NCBI GenBank assembly: GCA_013154385.1
Contig: JAADCO010000029.1
Location: 1 to 5,553, forward strand
Source: Thermodesulfobacteriota bacterium
GTDB taxonomy: Bacteria > Desulfobacterota > Thermodesulfobacteria > Thermodesulfobacteriales > Thermodesulfatatoraceae
Direction of reading: 5' to 3'
DNA: 5,553 nt
Shown here: positions 1-5,553 of the stretch, piece after piece
Layout of the letters: every line of letters starts with the position of its first letter
Numbering within the stretch: the first letter of the stretch is position 1
Program-made: the position numbers and the translations under genes
Notes under the pieces: generated by a model
Told to the model about the DNA's origin: nothing
What the model saw: only the letters and a program-made list of their open reading frames with translations
The model's database searches: none

Positions 1-846
1 CCGGGCCATGTAAGCCCAGGGGTTGAGGGTGAACCCGGGGAGATCCACGCGGTCCTCAAGCGCAAGTTTCCTTACGAGCTTTTCGAGGGCCCTTTTCTGC
101 TTTCCCCGGCCGAGGATGATCAGGCGCGCCGGGGTGCGGTCTTTAAGCACGGCGAACGCCCGGATGAGGGTCGCAAAGTCCTTCTGGGGCGAGAGGCGTC
201 CGGCACCCAGGATGATGGGTGTTTCTTTGGGATGGAACCATGGATGAGGCACCTCTTCCCGGGCCAGGCGGCGGATGCGCTCTATCTCTATGGGGTTGTA
301 GACCACCGCTGTTTGGGCGCGGGGGTAGGGGACGAGGGCGAGGAAGTCCCTCCGCACGTCCTCGCACACGGCGATGGCGAAGTCCGCCTCCCGATAGCGG
401 TGTTTGATAATGCCGAGGCGCAGGGAGTTCCAGAACCTCTTGAGCCCTGCGCCTCCCCTCGCGCTTCCCGACAGATGATTGCTGAGGCGAAGCACCAGGG
501 GAACCCGGGAGCGGGCCATCCTCTTGGCGGCGAGGGCCGGGAGATGGGCGTGGTTGGCCGCGGAGAGCAGGAGGTCCGGCTGGACCGTGCGCAGATAGCC
601 GGCCAGGGGGAAGCGGCTCCAGAAGAGACGCCAGCGGCGCGGCAGGCGGCGCAGGGGTTTCTCGAAGCGGCCGAAGTCAAGGGGCACCAGGTGAAGCCCC
701 TCGGTTTCCTCCGCCAGCGGTCCGCGGGGTTCGACCACCACCAGGTCAACCCGATGGCCCCTTTCGGCCCAGCCCTTGGCCAGGGTGAGCACCCGTCTGG
801 TGGCTCCGCCACCGGTGAGACCGTAGAGGAAGACACCGAGGTGCAT
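1..846 (-). CDS. GT4-type (GT-B fold) glycosyltransferase, C-terminus beyond window edge
   Basis: The frame starts at ATG 846-844 and stays open for 282 codons to the left edge, so the gene is partial. The N-terminal half (about 1-180) shows the GT-B start: a hydrophobic strand, then a glycine-rich loop TGGGATRRV at 11-19 that fits the acceptor-side domain of Glyco_transf_4-like enzymes. A linker with VYNPI (182-186) leads into the donor-binding domain: GAGRLSPQKD (214-223, Arg217 and Lys222 at the usual nucleotide-sugar phosphate-contacting positions), then LIILGRG (242-248) and VDLPGF (267-272). The conserved acidic E-x7-E region lies beyond the edge. These features support a retaining, nucleotide-sugar-dependent GT4-type enzyme, probably cytoplasmic or membrane-associated. 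Its ATG directly follows the spt stop (TAAATG) and has no clear Shine-Dalgarno, so it is probably translated by reinitiation. Context suggests glycosylation of a sphingolipid, but a lipopolysaccharide or other envelope acceptor is possible. Family is confident; donor and acceptor are unknown. Confidence 0.9.
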   Translation of the reverse strand, partial: MHLGVFLYGLTGGGATRRVLTLAKGWAERGHRVDLVVVEPRGPLAEETEGLHLVPLDFGRFEKPLRRLPRRWRLFWSRFPLAGYLRTVQPDLLLSAANHAHLPALAAKRMARSRVPLVLRLSNHLSGSARGGAGLKRFWNSLRLGIIKHRYREADFAIAVCEDVRRDFLALVPYPRAQTAVVYNPIEIERIRRLAREEVPHPWFHPKETPIILGAGRLSPQKDFATLIRAFAVLKDRTPARLIILGRGKQKRALEKLVRKLALEDRVDLPGFTLNPWAYMAR

Positions 847-2025
847 TTACGGGGCAAAAGCGGAAAAGGCCTCGATGATCCGGGAGATCTCCTCCGGACT
901 GTGGGCGGCGGAAACACTGGCCCGCAGGAGGGCGCTGCCGTCGGGTGTGGCCGGAGGAAGGACCATGTTCACGTAGATCCCCCTCTCGAGGAGCCCGCGC
1001 CACACCGAGAGGGCCTTTTCCGGTTCGCGGAAGCGGACCGCCACGATGGGGCTTGGTTCCGGACCGAGTTCGAACCCCATCTCCTGAAGGCTTCCGTAAA
1101 GCTGATGGGCGTTTTCCCACAGGCGGGACTTGAGCTCGGGTCTCTCCTGGAGGATGCGCAGGGCCGTTCGGGCCGCCGCCAGGTTGGCGGGAGAGAGCGA
1201 GGCCGTGAAGACGTAGGGCCGACTGGCGTAGCGCAGGAGGTCGAGCCCCTCGTGATCGCTCGTGCAGTAGCCGCCGATGGAGGCAAGGCTCTTGCTGAAG
1301 GTCCCCACGATGAAGTCCACCTTGTCCTCCACGCCGGCCTCTTCGGCTCGCCCGCGGCCTTTGTCCCCCAGGACCCCGAGGGAATGGGCCTCGTCCACCA
1401 GGAGATAGGCCCCGTACTTCTCCTTGAGAGCGGCTATCTCCGCCAGCGGCGCGCGGTCCCCGAGCATGCTGTAGAGCCCCTCCACGACCACGAGGAGGTT
1501 CATCTGGGGGTCTTTTTCCCGCAGGCGCCGGAGCTTCTTCTCGAGATCGTCCAGATCGTTGTGCCGAAAACGATAGACCGGCACCCCTCCCAGCCGGCAA
1601 CCGTCGTAGATGCTGGCGTGGCAATCCGCATCGAGGATGACCGCGTCTTCCCGGTTCACCAGGGTGGAGAGCACTCCCAGGTTGGCCGCATAGCCGGTGG
1701 TGAAGACGATGGTGTGGGACTTGCCGAAGAAGGACGAAAGCTCGTTTTCCAGCACCAGATGGCTGTGATACGTGCCGTTGGCCATGCGGGAGCCGGTGGT
1801 TCCGGTGCCCTCTTCCTGGATGGCCCGGCAGGCGGCTTCCACGCACTCTTTGTCGAAGGTGAGGCCGAGATAGTTGTTCGTGCCCGCGAGGATCACTTCC
1901 CGCCCGTTGACCACCGCCCGCGTGGGGGAAAGGATCCTTTCGATGACCACGTTGAAGTTTCCAAAGTTGGCGCGGACCTCTTCCAGGGAGCGTGCAAGGC
2001 GATGAAATTTGTCGAAGATACCCAT
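847..2025 (-). CDS. spt: Serine palmitoyltransferase-like alpha-oxoamine synthase
   Basis: This 392-residue, PLP-dependent fold-type I enzyme (Aminotran_1_2) should decarboxylatively condense L-serine with a long-chain acyl thioester to 3-keto-sphinganine, the first committed step of sphingolipid synthesis. Visible motifs are GTNNYLGL (48-55), GTGTTGSRMANGTY (73-86), CHASIYDG (135-142; His136 is expected to stack on PLP), DEAHSLGVLG (211-220; Asp211 to the pyridine nitrogen), GTFSKSLASIGG (241-252; Lys245 the Schiff-base lysine), FTASLSP (273-279) and LLRASVSAAHS (366-376; Arg368 at the substrate carboxylate position). The GTFSKSLASIGG and RMANGTY signatures resemble bacterial Spt more than BioF or Kbl. 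Length is normal for soluble bacterial homodimers. The ATG at 2025-2023 abuts the ACP stop (TAAATG), with GAGGG at 2034-2030 as ribosome binding site. Its place directly after a dedicated ACP suggests acyl-ACP rather than acyl-CoA as substrate. Serine, as opposed to alanine or glycine, is inferred from motifs and neighbours. Confidence 0.9.
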   Translation of the reverse strand: MGIFDKFHRLARSLEEVRANFGNFNVVIERILSPTRAVVNGREVILAGTNNYLGLTFDKECVEAACRAIQEEGTGTTGSRMANGTYHSHLVLENELSSFFGKSHTIVFTTGYAANLGVLSTLVNREDAVILDADCHASIYDGCRLGGVPVYRFRHNDLDDLEKKLRRLREKDPQMNLLVVVEGLYSMLGDRAPLAEIAALKEKYGAYLLVDEAHSLGVLGDKGRGRAEEAGVEDKVDFIVGTFSKSLASIGGYCTSDHEGLDLLRYASRPYVFTASLSPANLAAARTALRILQERPELKSRLWENAHQLYGSLQEMGFELGPEPSPIVAVRFREPEKALSVWRGLLERGIYVNMVLPPATPDGSALLRASVSAAHSPEEISRIIEAFSAFAP

Positions 2026-2271
2026 TTAACCCTCGGCCAAGAGTTTTTGGATTTGATCAACTAGATCTTCAACGGTCTGCACCTCGTTGAGCACGTTGAT
2101 GGGGATGGAGATGTCGAAATGGTCCTCCACCGCCGCCAACAGCTCCATGGCCCTCAGGGAATCAATGGCTAGATCGGCTTCGAGCCGGGTTTCCGGCTTG
2201 ATTTCCGCCTGGGTGGACAAAACCTCTCGCAAAAGCTTCTCTACGTCTCGCAGGATCTCGTCTCGGTTCAT
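2026..2271 (-). CDS. acpR: Dedicated acyl carrier protein (AcpR-like)
   Basis: An 81-residue acidic protein with the four-helix PP-binding carrier fold. The phosphopantetheine site is AIDSLRAMEL (35-44), with Ser38 the expected attachment serine. The C-terminal VNDL-type helix appears as VQTVEDLVDQIQKLL (64-78). The prosthetic group must be added by a phosphopantetheinyl transferase encoded elsewhere. The gene lies between the reductase and spt and shares the operon with the FAAL, which is the arrangement expected for a pathway-specific carrier. The FAAL would load a fatty acid on Ser38-phosphopantetheine and Spt would take it off. IDSL in place of the DSLD core of housekeeping AcpP, and the absence of fab genes nearby, argue against this being the main fatty-acid-synthesis ACP. 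ATG 2271-2269 starts 8 nt after the preceding stop, behind only a weak GGGG. The stop TAA touches the spt ATG. Carrier assignment is firm; the sphingolipid role comes from context. Confidence 0.9.
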   Translation of the reverse strand: MNRDEILRDVEKLLREVLSTQAEIKPETRLEADLAIDSLRAMELLAAVEDHFDISIPINVLNEVQTVEDLVDQIQKLLAEG

Positions 2272-2279
2272 GGCCCCAA

Positions 2280-3212
2280 TTAAACCTTTACCATCAACGA
2301 ACGTAAACCTCTTTCCAGGTCGAAGTGCGGCTGGAAACCCAGTTCCGTTTCAATGGGGGTGTTATCACAAACCCAGTCATGATGGAAGAGTTCATTGATC
2401 TTTCCCGGGGTCAACATGGGCGTGTGCCCGAAGAACCGCGCGAGATACAGATTGGCAAGCCCGAGGAGGCGCAGGGGTGTCTGGGGAACCTTGAGATACC
2501 TCACGGGTCTTCCCCGCAGGCGGGCCGCTATCTCGGCGATCTCCTCCCAGGAGTAACCACCGGGCTTTCCGTCGTGCAGTTCGTAGAGCCTTTGTTCCGG
2601 GGGCCTTTCGACCCAGCGGCACACGGCCTCGGCGAGGTCCGCGACGTGGATGATGGAGAACCGATGCCTCTTCTCCCCGAAGACGGGCACGACCCCCCTC
2701 CACAGGAGCCGGATGAGGGGCGAGAGCTCCTTGTCTCCGGGGCCGTAGACCGCCGGCGGGCGGAAGATCGTCCAGGGGCCCTTTAGCTCCTTCAGGAAGT
2801 CTTCGGCCATCCTCTTGCTCGTGGCGTAGGGGGAAAGATAGGGATGCCTTGCCGCCAAGGAGGAGATGTGGAGGAGGGGAGTGCGGGGGTTCCAGGAAGA
2901 GAAGATGCGCAGGGAGCCCTTTACGTTCACCCTGCCGAAGACCTCCCAGTTGCCGCGCACGGCCCCGGCGAGATGGACCACCCTCGTGGCCCCGTGCAGG
3001 AGGGTTTCGATGGCCTCTTGGCGGTCGAGATCCCCCCGCACCCATTCCAGGCGCGAGGGAAGCCCCTTCTTGCGCAGGGATTCCTCCAGGGCTTGGGCCT
3101 TCTGCGGAGACCGAACGAGGGCTTTTACCCGGTGGCCGGCTTCCAGGAGACGATGGGTAACATGGCTACCGATGAAACCGGTAGCCCCGGTGAGGGCGAT
3201 GACTTCGGGCAT
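2280..3212 (-). CDS. cerR: NAD(P)-dependent epimerase/dehydratase-family reductase (CerR-like)
   Basis: A 310-residue extended short-chain dehydrogenase/reductase (Epimerase family). The Rossmann dinucleotide motif TGATGFIG is at 8-15, followed by VKALVRSPQK (29-38), a region that usually decides NAD versus NADP; basic residues here may favour NADP. Further motifs are VVHLAGAV (78-85), NVKGS (96-100), the Ser117/Ser118 catalytic region, YATSK (129-133, Tyr129 and Lys133 the catalytic pair) and RPPAVYGPGD (151-160). The C-terminal part has LTPGKINELFHHDW (267-280), which I associate with the subgroup found in ceramide clusters. In Caulobacter the enzyme of this position, CerR, reduces the keto group of the long-chain base at the ceramide or keto-sphinganine stage, and that is the proposed role. 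The ATG overlaps the FAAL stop by one base (TGATG) and has GGGAGG at 3221-3216. The family also includes sugar epimerases, but no sugar-nucleotide genes other than the glycosyltransferase are present. Confidence 0.85.
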   Translation of the reverse strand: MPEVIALTGATGFIGSHVTHRLLEAGHRVKALVRSPQKAQALEESLRKKGLPSRLEWVRGDLDRQEAIETLLHGATRVVHLAGAVRGNWEVFGRVNVKGSLRIFSSWNPRTPLLHISSLAARHPYLSPYATSKRMAEDFLKELKGPWTIFRPPAVYGPGDKELSPLIRLLWRGVVPVFGEKRHRFSIIHVADLAEAVCRWVERPPEQRLYELHDGKPGGYSWEEIAEIAARLRGRPVRYLKVPQTPLRLLGLANLYLARFFGHTPMLTPGKINELFHHDWVCDNTPIETELGFQPHFDLERGLRSLMVKV

Positions 3213-5041
3213 CAGCCTCCCGTCTTGGCCAGGCGGAGACGGCCTTCTTTGGTTATTTCAGGGGGCACGAAGCCCCGCTCTATGCACAGACGGCGGGTGT
3301 GACTGCGCGCCGGTTTGCCGGAGGTCGTCCGCACGATGGTGTTCTTGGGCACCAGGAAAACGTGGCAATCTATGCCGAACTCGCTCCTGATCCGCGCGGC
3401 GATCTCCCGCCGGAGTCTCTCGGCTTCCTCGCCCTTGGCCCTGGCCTGGACCACGAGGACGGCCTGGTCCTTGCCTTCTTCGTCGGGGATGGCAAAGGCG
3501 CAGGCGTTGCCCGCCTTCACCTCGGGGAAGGACTCGGCCACGTGCTCCAGGTCCTGCGGCCAGATGTTTCGGCCGTAGATGATGATCACGTCCTTGGCCC
3601 GGCCGGCGATGACGATCTCCCCGTCCCGGAGATAGGCTATGTCGCCGGTGTTGAGCCAGCCCTCTTCGTCGAGCACCTCGCGCGTGGCTTCGGGATCTCC
3701 GCGATAGCCCAGCATCACGCTGGGGCCGCGCACGAAGAGGAAACCGCAGTAGCCCTCCGGAAGGGGGCGACCCATTTCGTCGCGGATCTCGATCTCGAGC
3801 CCGGGAAGCGGACGACCACAGCGAACGAGCTCCTTTCCGTCTTCCCGGAAGGAAACCCTCTCACCCGGAGCCAGGGTGTCCTTGTCCACCACGTCCACCA
3901 CGGCCCCGCGGTTGAGCTCGGTGAAGGAGACGGCCAGCGTGCACTCGGCCATTCCGTAGCAGGGCAGAAAGGCCTTTTCGTGGAAACCGCAACGGGCAAA
4001 ACGCTGGGCAAACTTCTCAAGCGTCTGGGGGCGGATCATCTCGGCTCCCACTCCGGCTATGCGCCAGCTCGAGAGATCAAGGTCCTGGAGGTCTTCGTCT
4101 TTCAGCCTCAACACGGCCAATTCGTAGCCGAAAGGCGGGCTGAAGGACACCGTGGCCCGATTCTGGGTGATGAGTTTGAGCCACAGGCCGGGGCGCATGA
4201 TGAAGTCTTTGGGGCTGAAGAAATCCACCGAGACCTGCGAGGCCATGGTGGCCAGGACCAGCCCCACCAGCCCCATGTCGTGATAGAAGGGGAGCCAGGA
4301 GACGGCGCGGTCTCCTTCCCGGCGCCTGACTCCGTAGCGGGCGATGAGGTGCAGGTTGTGGAGGACGGCCCGCTGGGTGACCATGACCCCCCGCGGGAAC
4401 CGGGTGCTACCGGAGGTGAACTGAATGTAGGCGAGCTCCTCGGCCTGAAGGGGTTTGAGGGGGAGGGAACTTTCCGGTAGCTCCTCGAAGTCTTCGGCTC
4501 CGCCCACGAGTTCCAGGTCGAGACCCTCTGCCGCTTGGGAGAGAGAGGGGAGGAACTCCTTCGGGGCCACGGCGGCTCTGGCCTCGGCGATGCGCAAAAG
4601 GCCGCGCAACTGCTCGACATAGGCCTGGGCGCTACTGATCTGGAGGGCGATGGGAAGGGGCACGGGCACCAGCCCGGCGTACTGGCAGGCGAAAAAAAAG
4701 CGCATGAAGAGCGGATCCGTGTGGGCGATGATGGCTACGCTGGAACCGCGGGGCAGGGAAAGGCTCAAGAGCTTGCGGGCCAGCTTCTGCGCTTCCTCCC
4801 GGAGCTGGCGGTAAGGAAGGGCCAGCTTCAACTGGCCACGACCCGAATAGAAGTTGTATCCGGCTCGACCCTGAGCAGCATAGTCCAACGCTTCGGCCAA
4901 GGTTTCGAATTCAGCAAGCTTCAAGGGCTGTTCACTTTCCGTTGGAGTCGGTCGTTGTTCCACCATTTTTCTCATCCCGTTTTGTTTCGGGCCGTCTAAA
5001 ATAACATGTTTTCGTTTCGAGGGTAGCTGGTCAAAGACCAA
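3212..5041 (-). CDS. Fatty acyl-AMP ligase (FAAL), acyl-ACP-forming
   Basis: A 609-residue member of the adenylate-forming (AMP-binding) superfamily. Motifs in order: P-loop YIQFTSGSTRFPRG (205-218), HDMGLVG (254-260), FSPPFGYELAV (300-310), CYGMAECTLAVSF (361-373), GWLNTGD (461-467), GRAKDVIIIYGRNIWPQDLE (480-499) and the C-terminal lysine loop RTTSGKPAR (571-579; Lys576 the likely adenylation lysine). The TSGSTR form of the P-loop, HDMGL and YGMAECTL are typical of fatty acyl-AMP ligases, which pass acyl-AMP to a carrier protein rather than to CoA. The obvious acceptor is the ACP two genes downstream. It is the first gene of the operon and corresponds in position to the acyl synthetase (acsR) of Caulobacter ceramide clusters. 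Start choice is uncertain: TTG 5041-5039 sits 3 nt after a strong AAGGAG, while ATG 4975-4973 and ATG 4966-4964 (residues 23 and 26) lack good ribosome binding sites. Recognisable domain sequence begins near residue 40, so any of these starts gives a complete enzyme. Confidence 0.88.
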   Translation of the reverse strand: MVFDQLPSKRKHVILDGPKQNGMRKMVEQRPTPTESEQPLKLAEFETLAEALDYAAQGRAGYNFYSGRGQLKLALPYRQLREEAQKLARKLLSLSLPRGSSVAIIAHTDPLFMRFFFACQYAGLVPVPLPIALQISSAQAYVEQLRGLLRIAEARAAVAPKEFLPSLSQAAEGLDLELVGGAEDFEELPESSLPLKPLQAEELAYIQFTSGSTRFPRGVMVTQRAVLHNLHLIARYGVRRREGDRAVSWLPFYHDMGLVGLVLATMASQVSVDFFSPKDFIMRPGLWLKLITQNRATVSFSPPFGYELAVLRLKDEDLQDLDLSSWRIAGVGAEMIRPQTLEKFAQRFARCGFHEKAFLPCYGMAECTLAVSFTELNRGAVVDVVDKDTLAPGERVSFREDGKELVRCGRPLPGLEIEIRDEMGRPLPEGYCGFLFVRGPSVMLGYRGDPEATREVLDEEGWLNTGDIAYLRDGEIVIAGRAKDVIIIYGRNIWPQDLEHVAESFPEVKAGNACAFAIPDEEGKDQAVLVVQARAKGEEAERLRREIAARIRSEFGIDCHVFLVPKNTIVRTTSGKPARSHTRRLCIERGFVPPEITKEGRLRLAKTGG

Positions 5042-5044
5042 GGT

Positions 5045-5050
5045 CTCCTT
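5045..5050 (-). promoter_or_regulatory. Ribosome binding site AAGGAG upstream of the FAAL
   Basis: The minus strand reads AAGGAG followed by ACC and then TTG at 5041. It is the only strong Shine-Dalgarno before the FAAL domain and decides for the TTG start, although the 3 nt spacing is short. Confidence 0.65.
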
Positions 5051-5061
5051 AAAAATAGCTC

Positions 5062-5089
5062 ATTATAAGATGTTTTGGGAAGCTTCCAA
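5062..5089 (-). promoter_or_regulatory. Sigma-70-like promoter of the sphingolipid operon
   Basis: On the minus strand a perfect -10 box TATAAT (5067-5062) lies 16 bp from a -35-like TTGGAA (5089-5084, 4 of 6 matches to TTGACA). Transcription would begin near 5055, leaving a leader of only about 14 nt that contains AAGGAG before the TTG start of the FAAL. All four downstream genes are tightly spaced, so this promoter probably drives the whole operon. Confidence 0.65.
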
Positions 5090-5091
5090 AA
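5073..5091. repeat. Imperfect palindrome, candidate operator between divergent promoters
   Basis: The stretch TTTTGGGAAGCTTCCAAAA has a perfect 10 bp palindromic core GGAAGCTTCC (5078-5087), flanked by TTTT and AAAA arms with a single extra G (5077) on the left. It covers both -35 boxes of the divergent promoters. A dimeric regulator binding here could block or co-ordinate both directions. It is not followed by a T-run typical of a terminator, and no gene ends here. The regulator is unknown. Confidence 0.45.
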
Positions 5092-5103
5092 TTGATTTAA
5101 AAT
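5075..5103 (+). promoter_or_regulatory. Sigma-70-like promoter of the plus-strand membrane protein gene
   Basis: TTGGGA (5075-5080, 4 of 6 matches to TTGACA), a 17 bp spacer, then TAAAAT (5098-5103, 5 of 6 matches to TATAAT). The start of transcription would be near 5110, giving a leader of about 25 nt that holds the AAGGAG at 5121-5126. Its -35 box is adjacent to and interlocked with that of the minus-strand operon promoter. Confidence 0.55.
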
Positions 5104-5120
5104 AATTGCCGAACTTTGAA

Positions 5121-5126
5121 AAGGAG
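5121..5126 (+). promoter_or_regulatory. Ribosome binding site AAGGAG before the GTG start
   Basis: AAGGAG followed 8 nt later by GTG at 5135. This strong, well-spaced site decides for the GTG start of the membrane protein, which is supported by the signal-peptide-like sequence that follows immediately. Confidence 0.8.
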
Positions 5127-5134
5127 AAGAGGTC

Positions 5135-5553
5135 GTGAAGGGCCTTTTCCTGCTCGTTTGTTGGGGTCTTCTTTTTTTCTTTTGCCCCTCTGAAGCCCGG
5201 GCCGTCCAGATTCACGGCCCACCCGAGGGCCTCTACGTCCACATGATGGCCCACGTCTTCTTTACGGCCTCGATCCTCTTCTTCTTTTACTGGCTTCGGA
5301 AACATCCGGTGCCCGAGGGAAAGGGCTGGCGCTATCTCAAGCTCTCTCTCCTCTTCTTCCTTCTCTGGAACCTCGACACCCTGATGATCCACATCCTCTC
5401 CATTCGTCTGCCGGAAGAGGCCCTGAGTCGGCCTTCGGAGATCTGGCACCATCGGCTGATGCCGCCCATCACCTGGGAGAGGTTCCTCTACTACGTGGGG
5501 CGCTTTGACCATCTCTTCTGCGTGCCGGCCATCTGGTTTCTCGTGCAGAGTCT
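5135..5553 (+). CDS. Uncharacterised exported/multi-pass membrane protein with membrane His residues, C-terminus beyond window edge
   Basis: The frame opens at GTG 5135 and has no stop through 139 codons to the right edge, so it is partial. Residues 1-23 look like a signal peptide: Lys2, a hydrophobic core at 4-17, and an ARA cleavage-type motif ending at Ala23. Three further hydrophobic segments follow at about 35-54, 68-90 and 117-137, separated by short charged loops (RKHPVPEGKGWR at 55-66). Histidines recur in or near these segments: His36 and His40 (VHMMAH), His86, His105-His106 (WHH) and His126 (FDH), together with WNLD at 78-81. Such spacing can bind heme or metal or form a sensory membrane domain, but I do not recognise the family and the rest of the protein is unseen. 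It could be the input domain of a larger signalling protein or a stand-alone membrane protein. It is transcribed away from the lipid operon from an overlapping promoter region. That this is a gene is well supported; its function is unknown. Confidence 0.8.
   Translation, partial: MKGLFLLVCWGLLFFFCPSEARAVQIHGPPEGLYVHMMAHVFFTASILFFFYWLRKHPVPEGKGWRYLKLSLLFFLLWNLDTLMIHILSIRLPEEALSRPSEIWHHRLMPPITWERFLYYVGRFDHLFCVPAIWFLVQS

Noticed and set aside
847..2025. Assignment of the synthase as biotin BioF or glycine C-acetyltransferase (Kbl)
   Set aside because: The sequence is related, but the GTFSKSLASIGG and RMANGTY signatures, the ACP, FAAL and reductase neighbours, and the absence of bio genes or tdh favour the Spt type.
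232..2064. 610-codon open frame on the plus strand
   Set aside because: It lies fully antisense to the ACP end, spt and the glycosyltransferase, shows no recognisable domain and has a composition (many Gly, Glu, His, Val) typical of the complement of high-GC coding sequence. The minus-strand frames carry clear family motifs.
2392..3045. Alternative minus-strand frame inside the reductase gene
   Set aside because: Arg/Gly/Pro-rich composition without motifs, whereas the overlapping frame 2280-3212 has TGATGFIG and YATSK.
3299..4480. 393-codon open frame on the plus strand
   Set aside because: Antisense shadow of the FAAL gene, whose motifs are intact over the same bases; no domain or convincing ribosome binding site was seen.
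5073..5091. Palindrome read as a rho-independent terminator
   Set aside because: No gene ends there in either direction, the stem is weak and short, and it overlaps both -35 boxes, so an operator is the better reading.
5063..5512. 149-codon minus-strand frame opposite the membrane protein gene
   Set aside because: Highly charged, motif-free sequence overlapping the promoter region. The plus-strand frame has a strong ribosome binding site, signal peptide and membrane segments.

Overview
The window looks like the chromosome of a Gram-negative, fairly GC-rich bacterium. Genes are tightly packed, translationally coupled and rich in GC-ending codons. The only AT-rich stretch is the 93 bp between the two divergent transcription units. 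Nothing in the sequence fixes the taxon. A Desulfobacterota/Thermodesulfobacteriota-like (deltaproteobacterial) or alphaproteobacterial-type organism would fit a sphingolipid gene set, but that is inference only.

Five genes on the minus strand, read from 5041 down to 1, form one tight operon: fatty acyl-AMP ligase (FAAL), NAD(P)-dependent epimerase/dehydrogenase-type reductase (CerR-like), a dedicated acyl carrier protein, a PLP-dependent alpha-oxoamine synthase of the serine palmitoyltransferase type (Spt), and a GT4-type glycosyltransferase cut by the left window edge. Junctions are TGATG (1 nt overlap), an 8 nt gap, TAAATG (0 nt) and TAAATG (0 nt). Order and content match the Caulobacter-type ceramide cluster as I know it (acyl synthetase, cerR, acpR, spt). 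The proposed pathway starts with the FAAL activating a long-chain fatty acid and loading it onto the ACP. Spt condenses the acyl-ACP with serine to 3-keto-sphinganine, and the CerR-like enzyme reduces the keto group at the sphinganine or ceramide stage. The glycosyltransferase may then add a sugar head group. The N-acylating ceramide synthase is not in the window.

The intergenic region 5042-5134 carries two convincing sigma-70-like promoters pointing away from each other. Their -35 boxes overlap inside an imperfect palindrome centred on GGAAGCTTCC, a candidate shared operator. To the right, a plus-strand gene begins at a GTG at 5135 behind a strong AAGGAG. It encodes an exported or membrane protein with several His residues in or near its predicted membrane segments, and it runs off the right edge. 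I do not recognise its family.

No RNA genes, insertion sequences, CRISPR arrays or terminators were found. The long plus-strand open frames opposite the operon (for example 232-2064 and 3299-4480) are shadows of the minus-strand genes.
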